DNA of 19,201 bases from Clostridiales bacterium (GTDB lineage Bacteria; Bacillota; Clostridia; Oscillospirales; Oscillospiraceae), in assembly GCA_004556205.1 (NCBI GenBank), contig SFIL01000019.1, forward strand, positions 1 through 19,201. The letters run 5' to 3'. The position numbers and the translations under genes were made by a program. Below, piece by piece: positions 1 to 7,006 of the stretch (the first letter of the stretch is position 1; every line of letters starts with the position of its first letter). The notes beneath the pieces are model-generated. The model was not told the origin of the DNA, made no database searches, and saw only the letters and a list, made by a program, of their open reading frames with translations.

Positions 1-30
1 TTTGGGCAGTTTTGCCCGAAATCCTTGCAC

Positions 31-89
31 CTGAACAAAGCCAATTCGCCTTGAAAGCCAAGGCTTTCAAGGCTTCCGGCTTTGTTCAG
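31..89. repeat. Long near-palindromic hairpin upstream of the lipoprotein gene
   Basis: The outer arms 31-42 (CTGAACAAAGCC) and 78-89 (GGCTTTGTTCAG) are perfectly complementary. The inner arms 50-59 (CTTGAAAGCC) and 62-71 (GGCTTTCAAG) are also perfect, with only two bases between them. Together they can form one long stem with a small asymmetric internal loop. No T-run follows, so it is not an obvious terminator. Bases 1-20 form a separate small hairpin (GGGCA/TGCCC). It may be an interspersed palindromic repeat or a 3' structure of a gene to the left of the window. Confidence 0.7.
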
Positions 90-124
90 TACGCATTATG
101 ATACAAACGAAAGGGGTGATCTCC

Positions 125-478
125 ATGAAAAAACTGACCGTTTTGCTTGCCGTTCTTGCGTTGCTCTCGCTGCTGTGCGGCTGCAAGGACCGCACGGAGG
201 CTTCCGACGCAGCCACGGAAACTCCTGCTGTGCAGACCGCAGAAAGCACCACCGCCTCGGCTGCGGAGCCGAACGCCGGGCAGACAGAGCCTGACGCTGT
301 ACTTGCTTCGACCGCAGCCGAGGATCTCGATGCGGGGAAGTACGCACTCATCGACAGTGACCGCCTCGACGATATTCCTGAGCTGCACACGACTGCGCCG
401 ACCATCGGGCTGCCCACACCCGTGGAGCCGCCCTTAGAGGTCGAGGATGTCGATCTGCCGCCGGATGAGCTTGGATAA
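125..478 (+). CDS. Small predicted lipoprotein, function unknown (117 aa)
   Basis: The N-terminus is a classic lipoprotein signal: MKKLT, a hydrophobic stretch (residues 4-17) and the lipobox L17-C18-G19-C20, so Cys20 should be lipidated and the mature protein anchored on the outer face of the membrane. The mature part (about 97 residues) is rich in Ala, Thr, Glu, Asp and Pro and looks low-complexity or disordered, ending in an acidic, proline-rich tail (PPDELG). I recognise no domain. The start at 125 is chosen because AAGGGGTGAT (111-120) lies at good spacing before it; an in-frame ATG at 98 would add nine residues ahead of the signal peptide without a good ribosome-binding site. A possible -10 (TATGAT, 97-102) has no good -35. 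The gene converges on rqcP and shares its terminator. Function is not inferable; a surface-exposed or cell-wall-associated role is only a guess from the lipobox. Confidence 0.8.
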   Translation: MKKLTVLLAVLALLSLLCGCKDRTEASDAATETPAVQTAESTTASAAEPNAGQTEPDAVLASTAAEDLDAGKYALIDSDRLDDIPELHTTAPTIGLPTPVEPPLEVEDVDLPPDELG

Positions 479-481
479 CGG

Positions 482-530
482 AACCCAAAACGCCGCCGCT
501 CCGATTGACGGAGCGGCGGCGTTTCGGGTT
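482..530. terminator. Bidirectional terminator between lipoprotein gene and rqcP
   Basis: A perfect 15-bp stem pairs 488-502 with 510-524 (core CGCCGCCGCTCC), with a 7-nt loop. It is extended by AACCC (482-486) pairing with GGGTT (526-530). T-rich sequence lies on both sides, so it can stop transcription from either strand. It fills the gap between the convergent stop codons at 478 and 530. Confidence 0.88.
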
Positions 531-775
531 TATTCCGGCAATTCTCGGTACATCGCAGAGGCGTCATCCTTACGCACGGCTTCCGCGACTGCCAAAACTT
601 CAACCGCGACGGTGCGCGCGCCGAAGGCAATTCGGATAATGTCTCCGACCTTGACGTCATACGACGCCTTTGCGGGTCGGTCGTTGACGGTTACGCGAGC
701 GTTGTCGCACGCCTCGTTTGCCACGGTGCGCCGCTTGATCAGCCGCGACACCTTCAAAAATTTATCTAATCGCAT
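530..775 (-). CDS. rqcP: S4-domain RNA-binding protein RqcP (YabO/Hsp15-like)
   Basis: An 81-aa protein with an S4 RNA-binding fold across residues 1-50 (MRLDKFLKVSRLIKRR start, then VNDRPAK and VGDIIRI, typical of the YabO/Hsp15 group). In Bacillus the YabO homologue, renamed RqcP, binds stalled 50S subunits and, with RqcH, drives C-terminal alanine tailing of incomplete chains. That role is transferred from the family. The start is fixed by a strong GGAGG (complement of 780-784) four bases upstream of the ATG. Length matches the family (80-90 aa). It is the last gene of the minus-strand train, after HU and a SpoVB-like flippase; HU, yabO and a flippase gene (yabM/spoVB) also lie near one another in other Firmicutes, which supports the call. 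It follows a terminator downstream of HU, so it may have its own promoter in 786-834, where I see no strong match. Hsp15-type heat-shock function is the alternative. Confidence 0.88.
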   Translation of the reverse strand: MRLDKFLKVSRLIKRRTVANEACDNARVTVNDRPAKASYDVKVGDIIRIAFGARTVAVEVLAVAEAVRKDDASAMYRELPE

Positions 776-837
776 GTTTCCTCCAAAAATATTCCCGCCC
801 TACAATAGCATAACGGGATCGAAAGACCGTTCGCATT

Positions 838-868
838 ACAAAAACCGGACTGCCTTACGCAGCCCGGT
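838..868 (-). terminator. Rho-independent terminator after HU
   Basis: A 10-bp stem pairs 844-853 with 859-868, followed on the minus strand by a T-run (complement of 839-844). The single imperfect pair (849/863) is a G-U wobble in minus-strand RNA but an A-C mismatch in plus-strand RNA, so the structure is built for the HU transcript. It probably separates HU from rqcP at the transcript level. Confidence 0.8.
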
Positions 869-878
869 CTTGAAAAGC

Positions 879-1154
879 TTATTCCGCAACGGCGTCCTTG
901 AACGCCTTGCCTGCCTTGAATACGGGAACGCGGGTCGCGGGAATGTCGATGACTTCCTTCGTCTTGGGATTGCGGCCCTTGCGCGCATCACGGCACTTCA
1001 GCTCAAAGGAACCAAAGCCGACGAGCTGCACCTTATCGCCCTTGCAGACAGCCTCGGTCACGGCATCGACAACAGCGGCGAGCGCCTTCTCGGCATCCTT
1101 CTTGGATAAACCGGACTTGCCGGCGATCTCGGAAATCAATTCTGTTTTGTTCAT
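879..1154 (-). CDS. hup: HU-family nucleoid DNA-binding protein
   Basis: A 91-aa protein, the standard HU length. It has the expected N-terminal helical dimerisation region (MNKTELISEIAGKSGLSKKDAEKAL), the GFGSF turn at 46-50, and the DNA-intercalating beta-arm with R61-N62-P63, followed by the IPATRVPVFKAGKAFKDAV C-terminus. HU binds and bends DNA without strong sequence preference, compacts the nucleoid and assists repair and recombination. The start is supported by AGAGGT (complement of 1161-1166) about seven bases upstream. A dedicated promoter candidate lies at 1270-1298 and a minus-strand terminator at 838-868, so HU can be expressed independently of the flanking flippase and rqcP. Confidence in the family is very high; whether it is the cell's only HU cannot be told from this window. 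Confidence 0.97.
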   Translation of the reverse strand: MNKTELISEIAGKSGLSKKDAEKALAAVVDAVTEAVCKGDKVQLVGFGSFELKCRDARKGRNPKTKEVIDIPATRVPVFKAGKAFKDAVAE

Positions 1155-1269
1155 GTTCGTACCTCTTTCTCAAATTAGAATTATCGCATCGGGGGATGGA
1201 TCCTTACTGTACGGCAAGCCCGCAGAGTGCAGCTCGCCCTCCCTCCGCCGATTTTTTCTCTGCCTATAA

Positions 1270-1298
1270 AATTTACCACAAATTGCGCAATTACGCAA
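1270..1298 (-). promoter_or_regulatory. Candidate HU promoter with overlapping inverted repeat
   Basis: On the minus strand a TTGCGT -35 (1293-1298) and a TAAATT -10 (1270-1275) are separated by 17 bp. A second register (TTGCGC/TATAGG, 16 bp) is also possible. The -35 area is an inverted repeat, TTGCG-N6-CGCAA (1283-1298), which could be an operator. The leader to the HU start would be about 110 nt; the rest of 1155-1316 shows no gene. Confidence 0.55.
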
Positions 1299-1316
1299 GT
1301 AAAAAACTGGGAAAAA

Positions 1317-2999
1317 TCAATGGATTTTTAGAATCTTTGCGATTTTTTCTCCCTTTGGCAGCAGCATACAGTCGTCGTAGGTGATGACCTTCATAACAAT
1401 GACCATTAACACGTAAACAACAACGGCGGCGGCGATTGCGCCGAGGCAGCAGAGTACAACGCTTGTGAGGAACTGCGACAGGAGGTAATACGCGCCGTAT
1501 GCCACGACACCCATGACGGCAGCGGCAATCGCGCTCTTCCAAAGCATGGGCAGGAGCTTGGGCGGCTCCTCGAGGACACGGCGCATGGAGAAGATGTTGA
1601 GCACCATGATGACGAGGAAGCAGACCAGTGTGCCGATAGGCGCGCCGAGAATGGCGATGTCGGGATTGCCGACAAGGATGTAGTTGACCGCGATTTTGAC
1701 GAGTCCGCCGATGAGTGTGTTAATGACGGGCAGAACCATATGGTTATGTGCCTGCATGATGGCGGTCGTCATCGTCGTGATACTGTTGATGAGGATGGTC
1801 GGGGCGAGCAGCGCCAGCAGCAAGCCCGCAATCGTCAGACGCTCACCGCCGTAGCCGCCGAGCAGCGCCATGATCGGCTCTGCCAGCACGAACACGCCGA
1901 CTGCGCAGGGCATGGCGATCAGACCCATCAGCCGCAGGGACGAATCCTGCACCATCTTGACGCCCTTTTTATCCTTGAGCGTCAAATGGCTCGTGATGGC
2001 GGGGATAATCGCTGCCGTGATGCAGGGGATGAACGCCAGCGGGAAATTGAAGATCGTTTGACAGAAGCTGTAGATGCCCTTGGCAATCTCCGAGGCATTC
2101 TGCGCAACGGACATTCCCACCTTCGGGCTTTCCTGCGCGACGGCGAGCAGCCGTCCCATGACGCTGCTTGCGCCGACGGCGGTCTGCTCGGCAGCGGAGA
2201 CGAGGCGGTGCATGACCGTGATGCTGTCAAGGAAGTTGATGACCTGCAAGCCCGCAGAGCCGATCGTGATCGGCACAGCGATTGCCAAAAGCTGCTTTGC
2301 GGTCGATTTATAGGACAGCGCAGTCCCGCCGAGGGCGGTGATTTCGCGCTTGTTGCGGCGGTACTTGAAGAACAGGTACAGCGCCGACGCAGCCGCGCCG
2401 ATGCTGATGCCCGCGATGGTCGCGCCCGAGGCAAGGGCATCGTTGCCCGTCGCGCGAATGACAAGCCACGCAAGCCCCAACCCGAGGATCAGCTTGCCGA
2501 GGGCTTCGATGATCTGACTGACCGCCGTGGGCGTCATGTTGCCCTGCCCCTGGAACAGGCCGCGGCACGCGGAGGCAAAGCAGATCAGAATGACCGCGGG
2601 ACCGAGGGCAAAAATCGAGTAGGACGCGTTGGGGATGCCCATGACCGTGCTCGCCAGCAGATTCGGCAGGAGCATCATCGCGCTCGTGCCGAGCACGCCG
2701 ATGGTCAGGTAGGCGATCAGCGCGGTATTATAGATGCGCTGCATTTGGCGTCCGTTGCCGAGCGTCCGCGCTTCGGAGACCATGCGGCTCATTGCCACGG
2801 GCAGACCCGTCGTCGAAATGACGAGCAGCACCGTGTAGATGTCGTAAGCGGCGGTAAAATAGGCAAAGCCGTTTTCCCCGATGAGGTGCTGCAGCGGTAT
2901 CTTGTAGAACATTCCGATGACCTTGACGATGATCGTCGAGAGGGACAATATCGCCGCACCGGTCAGAAAGTTTTGCTTTTTGATGTTACCGTTTTCCAA
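1317..2999 (-). CDS. SpoVB/MurJ-like lipid flippase, MOP superfamily (560 aa)
   Basis: A polytopic membrane protein with about 14 hydrophobic segments from residue 12 to 540, matching the oligosaccharidyl-lipid exporter (MOP) superfamily that includes SpoVB, YabM and MurJ. Family hallmarks are an N-terminal KQNFLTGAAILSLSTIIVKVIG segment near residues 8-29, the FYKIPLQHLIG loop, and the CRGLFQGQGNMTPTAVSQIIEAL region after TM4. Members flip undecaprenyl-linked precursors (lipid II or polysaccharide units) across the membrane; which substrate is used here is not visible. The start is unusual: TTG at 2999-2997, two bases after the amidohydrolase stop, with AAGGAAGGG at its Shine-Dalgarno position inside the last codons of that gene, implying translational coupling. 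The next ATG (residue 30) would remove the first membrane segment. It precedes HU and rqcP, the neighbourhood seen for YabM/SpoVB homologues. Length is slightly above SpoVB (about 520 aa). Confidence 0.88.
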   Translation of the reverse strand: MENGNIKKQNFLTGAAILSLSTIIVKVIGMFYKIPLQHLIGENGFAYFTAAYDIYTVLLVISTTGLPVAMSRMVSEARTLGNGRQMQRIYNTALIAYLTIGVLGTSAMMLLPNLLASTVMGIPNASYSIFALGPAVILICFASACRGLFQGQGNMTPTAVSQIIEALGKLILGLGLAWLVIRATGNDALASGATIAGISIGAAASALYLFFKYRRNKREITALGGTALSYKSTAKQLLAIAVPITIGSAGLQVINFLDSITVMHRLVSAAEQTAVGASSVMGRLLAVAQESPKVGMSVAQNASEIAKGIYSFCQTIFNFPLAFIPCITAAIIPAITSHLTLKDKKGVKMVQDSSLRLMGLIAMPCAVGVFVLAEPIMALLGGYGGERLTIAGLLLALLAPTILINSITTMTTAIMQAHNHMVLPVINTLIGGLVKIAVNYILVGNPDIAILGAPIGTLVCFLVIMVLNIFSMRRVLEEPPKLLPMLWKSAIAAAVMGVVAYGAYYLLSQFLTSVVLCCLGAIAAAVVVYVLMVIVMKVITYDDCMLLPKGEKIAKILKIH

Positions 3000-3001
3000 A
3001 A

Positions 3002-4318
3002 TTACCCTTCCTTCTTGTCAACAAATAGTTTCGGCATGACGTATTCGGCAAGCTCCTTCACGACCGCGTCGAGGTCGATGGTCAGGTATTTGCCCGCCGC
3101 GTAGAGGATCTTGCCGCGCACCATCGTCATCACGACGTCGTGACCGTTGACGGCATAGGCAAGGTGCGACATGACATTGTGGCACGGCATGAGGTGCGGC
3201 TGGGTGAAGTCGAGCAGGATGAGATCGGCGTCCATGCCGAGCTTGATCATGCCGCATTCGGCTTCCCGATGCTGCGCCCGCGCGCCGCAGACCGTCGCCA
3301 TCATCAGCGCCGCCTGCGCGGGCAGCGCCTTGGGATTCAGGCTCGCGCCCTTTGCCATCAGCGTTGCCGCACGAATCTCCTCGAACATATCCAGATTGTT
3401 GTTCGAGGCGGACGAATCCGTGCCAAGGGCGACATTCATGCCCGCCTTGATCATGTCCTCGACCTTTGCACAGCCCGAGGCAAGCTTGAGATTCGAGCAG
3501 GGATTGTGAACGGCGGACACCTTCCGTTTGGCAAGCAGACGCATATCCTCCGGCTCGAGCCACACGCAATGCGCCGCAATCGTCGGCGCGTCAAAAACGT
3601 GGTGGCAGTCGAGCACCTGCGCGGGCGTCAGCCCGTAGCGCTCCTTGCACGCCTCGTGCTCGGCTTTCGTCTCGGACAGGTGGACGTGCATCCCGATGCC
3701 CTCATTGATCGCGTATTCGCTCAAAGCGTCCCAAACGCGGTAATTCGAGGTGTATTCGCCGTGAATGGAGGCTTCGATCTTGATTCTGCCGTTGTCATAG
3801 CCGTGCCATTTTTCTTTTAAGGCAACCATTTCCTGACAGCGCGTGTCCTTTTCGAAGTCGAAGTCCTCTCCAAAGCAGGTCACGGCGCGGGAGATATTCG
3901 CCTTGATGCCGCTCTCGGCGACTGCCTCGGCGATGTCGTCGCAGAAATAGTACATATCGGAGACAGAGGTCGTGCCGAAGCGCAGGCACTCGGCGAGTGA
4001 GAGCAGGGTCGCGGCTTTCACGCAGCGGCCGTCGAGACGCTCCTCGCGCGGGAAGATGTAATCGTTGAGCCATGTGGCAAGCTCCACATCGTCGGCATAG
4101 CCGCGCAGGGGAGACATGGCAAGATGCGTGTGGCAGTTGATCAGCCCGGGCATCAGCACCATGCCCTCACCGTTGATGATCTGCTGCGGCTTTTCCTCGG
4201 GAGCTTTGCGGGAGAGATAGCTGATCTTGCCGTCCGTCACGCCGACGAATGCCGAGAACAGCACGCGCAGCTCCTCGTCCATCGTGACAACGGTAACATT
4301 GGAAAACAACGTGTCCAT
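3002..4318 (-). CDS. mtaD: Amidohydrolase, 5-methylthioadenosine/S-adenosylhomocysteine deaminase type (438 aa)
   Basis: A metal-dependent TIM-barrel amidohydrolase. Visible ligands and motifs are H63-x-H65 (in LINCHTHLAM), H213 and E216 (HVHLSET), H250 (AAHCVWL) and D301 (GTDSSASNN), the set used by MtaD/TrzN/AtzB-type enzymes. Family members deaminate S-adenosylhomocysteine or methylthioadenosine to the inosyl compounds, recycling by-products of SAM-dependent reactions; guanine deaminase-like or other amino-purine activities are alternatives. Length matches the 420-440 aa of the family. The start is set at 4318, where AAAGGA stands eight bases upstream; an in-frame ATG nine codons earlier has no such site. 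It overlaps functionally with the next gene: its final codons carry the ribosome-binding site of the flippase. A repeat-rich gap separates it from hemZ upstream. Substrate is inferred from family only, and the gene symbol is provisional. Confidence 0.85.
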   Translation of the reverse strand: MDTLFSNVTVVTMDEELRVLFSAFVGVTDGKISYLSRKAPEEKPQQIINGEGMVLMPGLINCHTHLAMSPLRGYADDVELATWLNDYIFPREERLDGRCVKAATLLSLAECLRFGTTSVSDMYYFCDDIAEAVAESGIKANISRAVTCFGEDFDFEKDTRCQEMVALKEKWHGYDNGRIKIEASIHGEYTSNYRVWDALSEYAINEGIGMHVHLSETKAEHEACKERYGLTPAQVLDCHHVFDAPTIAAHCVWLEPEDMRLLAKRKVSAVHNPCSNLKLASGCAKVEDMIKAGMNVALGTDSSASNNNLDMFEEIRAATLMAKGASLNPKALPAQAALMMATVCGARAQHREAECGMIKLGMDADLILLDFTQPHLMPCHNVMSHLAYAVNGHDVVMTMVRGKILYAAGKYLTIDLDAVVKELAEYVMPKLFVDKKEG

Positions 4319-4402
4319 AAAAGATGTCCTTTCAATAAAATACAATCAAGCGGAGGAAATGCAGAGAACAGTGAATGGCATAGCAGGCGGTAATTCTGCA
4401 CA

Positions 4403-4627
4403 AGATTGCCGCGTCGCTGCGCTCCTCGCAATGACACGGGGAGGCTGCCCTTTTTGTCATTGCGAGACCGGTGCGCACAATACCCGCAAGAGGTACGCCG
4501 CATCCGTAATGTTCCTTCATCGGGAAAGGCTGCGCACCGGTCGTGGCAATCTCCGGCTGTAGGTTTGTACGCACTCCGTAGTGCCTCCATGAGATTGCCG
4601 CGCCTCGTTCCTCGGCTCGCAATGACA
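4403..4627. repeat. Cluster of palindromic interspersed repeats (TGTCATTGCGAG family)
   Basis: The hemZ-amidohydrolase gap (4319-4686) holds no gene. It contains a complete 173-bp element (4455-4627) with exact 12-bp inverted ends TGTCATTGCGAG (4455-4466) and CTCGCAATGACA (4616-4627). Inside are the boxes CGTGGCAATCT (4542-4552) and AGATTGCCGCG (4592-4602). Its left arm carries an 11-bp perfect inverted repeat, ACCGGTGCGCA (4467-4477) with TGCGCACCGGT (4531-4541). A lone right half (AGATTGCCGCG ... CGCAATGACA) sits at 4403-4436. The same family recurs at 6189-6270 and 18365-18471. Confidence 0.88.
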
Positions 4628-4686
4628 TACAAGAGAGCCTGTTTCAAATTTCAATTCCGCGCGGAGCGCTCCTCAGTCATTCATCC

Positions 4687-6141
4687 TTAGCGCTTCGTCA
4701 ACAGCACAAACGCCTCGTCCTTTTGCTTCAGCACATCGTCGATGCGCTCAATATACTGCTGCGGGAATTTGGGGTTGTGGAAGCGTTCCAGCCGCCCGTC
4801 GGGGAGGTTGATCTTCGTCATACCGCCGCCGCCGAGAGAAATGACGGAATGCAGCTCCTCCATCATATAGATGTTATACAGCCCCTCGAAACCGTCCTTG
4901 CACCAGCCGACATTCTCAAAGCTGCCGGACATATACTTCTGCCGATAGAGATAATACGGCTTATAGCCCGCTGCGCGCAGGCAGTTTTCAGCGTCTTCGA
5001 GCATCGCGCCGACCTCCTCTGCGGACGGCAGGCGCCGCCGGGAAAAAAACAGATCCGCGCCCTTTTTCAGCGCAAGCGTATGAACTGTAACATTGCTCGG
5101 TGACAGGGAGAGCACCTGCTTGATCGAGGCGCTGAAGGATTCCGGCGTGTCATCGGGCAGACCCGCGATCAAATCCATATTGATGCCCGCGAAGCCGGCG
5201 CGCTGCGCGGCGCGGTACGCCTCGACGGTCTGCGCGCTCGTGTGCCGCCGCCCGATGACGGACAGAATTTCGTCGTTCATCGTCTGCGGGTTGATGCTCA
5301 TGCGGTCACAGCCGTTGGCGCGGATGGTTTTGAGCTTTTCGAGGTCGAGCGTATCGGGTCTGCCGCCCTCTACCGTATATTCTATCAGGTCTGTCAAGTC
5401 AAAATTCGTGCGGATTGTGTCCATCAGGCGCTGCATTTGCGCGCTTGAGAGGGTCGTAGGCGTGCCGCCGCCGATATAGAGCGTGCGGACACGACGGTCA
5501 GAGGCCCTGAGCAGCGCGCCGACATGGACAATCTCCTTTTCCAAAGCGTCCAAAAATGACGGCAGGAGTTTCTTGGCGGTGCGCTCGATGCCCGTGCTGA
5601 CGAAGCTGCAATAGGCGCAGCGGGTCGGGCAGAAAGGGATGCCGATATAGAGGGAGACATCGTTCGGGCGCAGGCGCTTTGCTGCCGCTACCGTTGCCCT
5701 CGACGCCTCGATGCACAGTCTGCGGCGCGCAGGCGCGACATGGTAGCGTTCCTCTAACAAGCGGTCGGCACCCTTTTCGTCTCCGCCCGCGAGCAAGTGG
5801 CGCGTGGTAAGCTTCGTCGGGCGCACGCCGGAAAGACTGCCCCACGCGGGCGGCTCACGGAGCTGGGTTGCGGCGGCGTAATAGGTGTTTTGCAGCAGGC
5901 GGCGGCGTGCGGGTACATCCGCCTCCGCGACCGCCAACCGCCGCACAGCTTTTGCGGTTCTTCCGTGCAAGGTGATGCTCGCCGTCGCAGTCAGCCATGT
6001 TTTTCCGATGTGCAGTGAGGACACCGCGCCGTCACCCGTAAAGGGCGCATCGACCGGCTCCATCGGCTCGTCGGGAAACAGCGCGAGCTGGAGCTGCTCG
6101 ACGGCGTAGCGGTCGTCGTGACCGCGCAAGTATAGCTTCAT
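4687..6141 (-). CDS. hemZ: HemZ-type radical SAM protein (coproporphyrinogen III dehydrogenase-like, 484 aa)
   Basis: A radical-SAM enzyme of the HemN/HemZ group. The iron-sulfur motif is C171-x3-C175-x2-C178 (IGIPFCPTRCAYCSF), followed by the SAM-binding YIGGGTPT (222-229). A roughly 160-residue N-terminal region with GVRPTKL (105-111) precedes the radical-SAM core; this long N-terminus separates HemZ from shorter HemN/HemW proteins. HemN enzymes decarboxylate coproporphyrinogen III without oxygen; whether HemZ does this in clostridia is not settled, and HemW-like heme handling is an alternative. The C-terminus has the GGGGMTKI segment common in this family. The start at 6141 is supported by AAGGAG six bases upstream. 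It lies downstream of rel, dtd and the MBL hydrolase, a frequent clostridial order in which hisS and aspS often follow; here an amidohydrolase follows instead. No other heme genes are in the window. Confidence 0.88.
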   Translation of the reverse strand: MKLYLRGHDDRYAVEQLQLALFPDEPMEPVDAPFTGDGAVSSLHIGKTWLTATASITLHGRTAKAVRRLAVAEADVPARRRLLQNTYYAAATQLREPPAWGSLSGVRPTKLTTRHLLAGGDEKGADRLLEERYHVAPARRRLCIEASRATVAAAKRLRPNDVSLYIGIPFCPTRCAYCSFVSTGIERTAKKLLPSFLDALEKEIVHVGALLRASDRRVRTLYIGGGTPTTLSSAQMQRLMDTIRTNFDLTDLIEYTVEGGRPDTLDLEKLKTIRANGCDRMSINPQTMNDEILSVIGRRHTSAQTVEAYRAAQRAGFAGINMDLIAGLPDDTPESFSASIKQVLSLSPSNVTVHTLALKKGADLFFSRRRLPSAEEVGAMLEDAENCLRAAGYKPYYLYRQKYMSGSFENVGWCKDGFEGLYNIYMMEELHSVISLGGGGMTKINLPDGRLERFHNPKFPQQYIERIDDVLKQKDEAFVLLTKR

Positions 6142-6188
6142 AGAAAGCTCCTTTTTCTTTGGTTTGGGCGGCAAACTGCCCGGTTATT

Positions 6189-6270
6189 TGTCATTGCGAG
6201 GTTTGCGGAGCAAGCCGTGGCAATCCTGTTTTTCAGATTGCCACGACCCCCTTGGGGGCTCGCAATGACA
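6189..6270. repeat. Compact palindromic repeat between MBL gene and hemZ
   Basis: An 82-bp element with perfect 12-bp inverted ends, TGTCATTGCGAG (6189-6200) and CTCGCAATGACA (6259-6270), and an inner 10-bp perfect stem, CGTGGCAATC (6216-6225) with GATTGCCACG (6236-6245). The arms between end and inner box each form their own mini-hairpin, for example CCCCC-TT-GGGGG near 6247-6258. It fills most of the intergenic gap and would sit in the mRNA between the two genes. It is the shortest and cleanest copy of the family seen at 4403-4627 and 18365-18471. Confidence 0.92.
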
Positions 6271-6288
6271 TCTTCGGCGGCTTTCCCT

Positions 6289-6873
6289 TCACCGCAAATA
6301 GAGATTCTCTCTTTTTTCGCGGGCGAGGGTTGTCGCCTCGCCGTGCCCGGGATAGACAGCGAGGTCGTCCGGAAGCTGCGCCAAGCGGCGCAGGCTCTTG
6401 CACATCTCCGCGCCGCTGCCGCCCGAAAAGTCCGTCCGCCCGCAGCTCCCCGCGAACAGCGTGTCGCCGGAAAACAGCGCATCTTCGCAGCGCAGGCAGA
6501 CCGAGCCGGGTGTATGCCCCGGGGTGTGCAGGACGGTGAAGGTCAGCTTCCCGACCGTCACCGTGTCGCCCTCGTCGTAGCCGTCCGTATAATAGAGCTT
6601 CCCGTCCGTCAGATATTCGGGGAGCGTCAATTCGCTTTCGTGCATCCATACCGGACAGCGCAGCGCCTCAACAAGACCCTTGATTGCGCCGACGTGGTCA
6701 AAATGCCCGTGCGTGAGCAAAATTGCCTGTATATTCAGCCCGTTCTCCCGCGCGGTCTGCAGAATTCGTTCCGGCGCGGCAGCAGGGTCAATCACGGCGG
6801 CATTTCCGTCCTCATCCGCGACCAAATAGCAATTCGTCTCCAGCTGCCCCAGCGGCAAAGTGTAAATTTTCAT
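6289..6873 (-). CDS. MBL-fold metallo-hydrolase, glyoxalase II-like (194 aa)
   Basis: A compact metallo-beta-lactamase-fold hydrolase with a full two-metal site: H55-x-H57-x-D59-H60 (THGHFDH), H120 (TPGHTPGS), D137 (FSGDTLF) and H177 (YPGHG). The N-terminus MKIYTLPLGQLETNCYL is typical of the short YqgX/YcbL group, which hydrolyses thioesters such as S-lactoylglutathione in vitro; without the C-terminal domain of classical glyoxalase II, the true substrate is uncertain. Two ATGs lie in frame at 6879 and 6873. GGAG stands one base before the first but seven bases before the second, so 6873 is chosen. It lies downstream of dtd after a repeat-filled gap and upstream of hemZ, a gene order common in Clostridia. 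A role in handling reactive metabolites is inference. Confidence 0.88.
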   Translation of the reverse strand: MKIYTLPLGQLETNCYLVADEDGNAAVIDPAAAPERILQTARENGLNIQAILLTHGHFDHVGAIKGLVEALRCPVWMHESELTLPEYLTDGKLYYTDGYDEGDTVTVGKLTFTVLHTPGHTPGSVCLRCEDALFSGDTLFAGSCGRTDFSGGSGAEMCKSLRRLAQLPDDLAVYPGHGEATTLAREKRENLYLR

Positions 6874-6907
6874 TTTCATGCTCCTTTTCCATAGCTCGCG
6901 AAAACCC

Positions 6908-7006
6908 CTGTAGGGGCGGATACTATCCGCCCGCGTGCAGGAATTACCGTCTGCGTACAAGCCCGTTCCCCCGTACACGGGCGGCTGACAGCCGCCGCTA
7001 CATCAG
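6908..7006. repeat. Paired-hairpin GC-rich repeat overlapping the 3' end of dtd
   Basis: Two strong hairpins flank a 45-50 bp middle: GGGCGGATA/TATCCGCCC (6914-6932, one central base) and GGCGGCT/AGCCGCC (6980-6996). The outer ends CTGTAG (6908-6913) and CTACATCAG (6998-7006) are near-inverted. The sequence style, a TGTAG end next to a GGCGG hairpin, is that of short mobile palindromic repeats. It differs from the TGTCATTGCGAG family. Its right end contains the dtd stop codon. Confidence 0.8.

Noticed and set aside
1740..3104. Long plus-strand open frame opposite the flippase gene
   Set aside because: It is rich in Arg, Asp, His and Gln with no domain and no ribosome-binding site, and lies exactly antisense to a well-supported membrane protein. 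It is a by-product of GC-rich codon use.
4403..4627. Possible CRISPR array in the repeat-rich gap
   Set aside because: The repeats are inverted, unevenly spaced and few, with no regular spacers and no cas genes. They fit palindromic interspersed repeats instead.
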